From Helicobacteraceae bacterium (GTDB taxonomy: Bacteria; Campylobacterota; Campylobacteria; Campylobacterales; Sulfurimonadaceae): a stretch of DNA of 7,042 nucleotides. How positions within the stretch are numbered: position 1 is the first letter of the stretch; the number at the start of each line of letters is the position of its first letter. Of this stretch, positions 6,239-7,042 are shown piece by piece. Position numbers and translations under genes: made by a program. The notes under the pieces are model-generated. The model was not told the DNA's origin. It worked only from the letters and a program-made list of their open reading frames with translations, and did not search any database. The stretch covers positions 1 through 7,042 of the forward strand of contig WFMO01000020.1 in NCBI GenBank assembly GCA_015489055.1, written 5' to 3'.

Positions 6239-7042
6239 AAAAACGTATTTTAGTGACTGGAGGAGCGGGTTTTGTCGGCTCAAATCTTTGCGAAAGATTA
6301 GCAAGTGATAACTCATGTGATGTTTATTCTCTTGATAACTATTTTACAGGCAGTACCGATAATCATATTTTGGGCGTAGAGTATATCAAAGGCAGTACTG
6401 TTGATATTGCGACACTTATAGATTTTCCTCCTGATATTATATATCATCTGGGTGAATACTCCCGAGTTGAGCAGAGTTTTGATGATATTGAAAAAGTATG
6501 GCAGTTTAACAAAGACGGCACGTTTGCTGTTTTGGAGTTTGTTCGCAAGACAGGCGCGAAGCTTGTTTATGCAGGAAGCAGTACTAAGTTTGGTGATGGC
6601 GGCTTGGGGCGAGATGCAAGTCCTTATGCATGGAGTAAAGCAACTAATACACAGCTAGTTCAAAATTACAGTTCCTGGTTTGGCATCTCTTATGCAATTA
6701 CATATTTTTACAATGTATATGGAAAAAGAGAGATTTCAACAGGAAAATATGCAACGCTTATAGCTCTTTTTAAGGAAAAAATGAAAAATAAAGAACCACT
6801 TACTATCGTAAGTCCCGGAACACAAAAAAGAAACTTCACTCACATAGATGATATCATCAACGGCCTTGTGCTTGTAGGAGAGCGCGGAGAAGGAGATGAG
6901 TTTGGCATAGGAAGCCCAGAGGCTTACAGCATTAAAGAGATTGCTGAAATGTTTGGTGGAAAAATCAAGATGCTTCCCAAGCGAAAAGGTAACCGTATGA
7001 CAGCTGATGTAGTCACAGAAAAAACAGAAGCACTTGGATGGA
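6235..7042 (+). CDS. NAD-dependent sugar-nucleotide epimerase/dehydratase, 3' end outside window
   Basis: This is an extended short-chain dehydrogenase of the NAD-dependent epimerase/dehydratase family, which modifies nucleotide-activated sugars (GalE-like and relatives) in the cytoplasm. 269 codons are visible with no stop; members run about 300-330, so perhaps 30-60 residues are missing on the right. The Rossmann NAD motif is TGGAGFVG (8-15), with D34 after the second strand as the likely ribose-binding acid. The catalytic set is S115/S116/T117 plus Y131-A-W-S-K135 (YxxxK). RNFTHIDDIINGL (199-211) is the usual C-terminal-domain motif. The start is the ATG of the ATGA overlap with the glycosyltransferase stop, served by AAGGA at 6221-6225. 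HLGEYSRVEQS (71-81) replaces the more common HLAA-type loop and recalls a subfamily found in polysaccharide loci. The exact sugar is unknown, so I do not call it GalE. Confidence 0.92.
   Translation, partial: MKKRILVTGGAGFVGSNLCERLASDNSCDVYSLDNYFTGSTDNHILGVEYIKGSTVDIATLIDFPPDIIYHLGEYSRVEQSFDDIEKVWQFNKDGTFAVLEFVRKTGAKLVYAGSSTKFGDGGLGRDASPYAWSKATNTQLVQNYSSWFGISYAITYFYNVYGKREISTGKYATLIALFKEKMKNKEPLTIVSPGTQKRNFTHIDDIINGLVLVGERGEGDEFGIGSPEAYSIKEIAEMFGGKIKMLPKRKGNRMTADVVTEKTEALGW

Noticed and set aside
6452..6658. 68-codon plus-strand open frame starting at 6452
   Set aside because: It is a different frame of the epimerase gene, which reads without interruption from 6235 to the window end with all catalytic motifs.
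1..7042. A novel defence system, mobile element or CRISPR array
   Set aside because: Every long gene matches a known family, there are no regularly spaced repeats, and no transposase, integrase or nuclease-helicase cluster is present.

Overview
The window is low-GC, fully chromosomal-looking DNA from a Campylobacterota (Epsilonproteobacteria) bacterium, most like a Sulfurimonas/Sulfuricurvum-type lineage. I infer this from the protein flavour, the AT-rich codon use and the gene order lapB-like/TPR - rnhA - rnc - aroC. From memory, an equivalent TPR/hypothetical - rnhA - rnc - aroC block occurs in Campylobacter jejuni and Helicobacter pylori. No species call is possible without a search.

Layout. 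(1) Bases 1-560, plus strand: the 3' end of a MacB-type ABC transporter permease whose beginning lies left of the window. (2) Bases 567-3751, minus strand: a tightly overlapping four-gene operon. In transcription order it holds a membrane-anchored TPR protein with a C-terminal zinc ribbon (LapB/YciM architecture), rnhA (RNase HI), rnc (RNase III) and aroC (chorismate synthase). Adjacent genes overlap by 26, 13 and 4 nt. The operon converges on macB with only 6 bp between stop codons, and a hairpin covers both gene ends. (3) Bases 3752-3922: a 171-bp, very AT-rich divergent promoter region. (4) Bases 3923-5362, plus strand: ccoG (rdxA/fixG), the polyferredoxin copper reductase needed for cbb3 oxidase assembly. 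(5) Bases 5363-5440: a short gap with an inverted repeat and a perfect TATAAT. (6) Bases 5441-7042, plus strand: a GT32-type glycosyltransferase translationally coupled (ATGA overlap) to an NAD-dependent sugar-nucleotide epimerase/dehydratase that runs off the right edge. This looks like the start of a surface-polysaccharide locus.

The genes are mostly housekeeping: RNA processing and degradation, aromatic amino-acid synthesis, and respiratory-oxidase maturation. The parts most worth a second look are the LapB-like protein heading the RNase/aroC operon, its apparently leaderless start, the missing acidic metal ligand in RNase III, and the GT32-epimerase pair. I saw no tRNA, rRNA, CRISPR array, insertion sequence or phage gene, and no convincing undescribed multi-gene system. 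Every stretch over 300 bases is coding.
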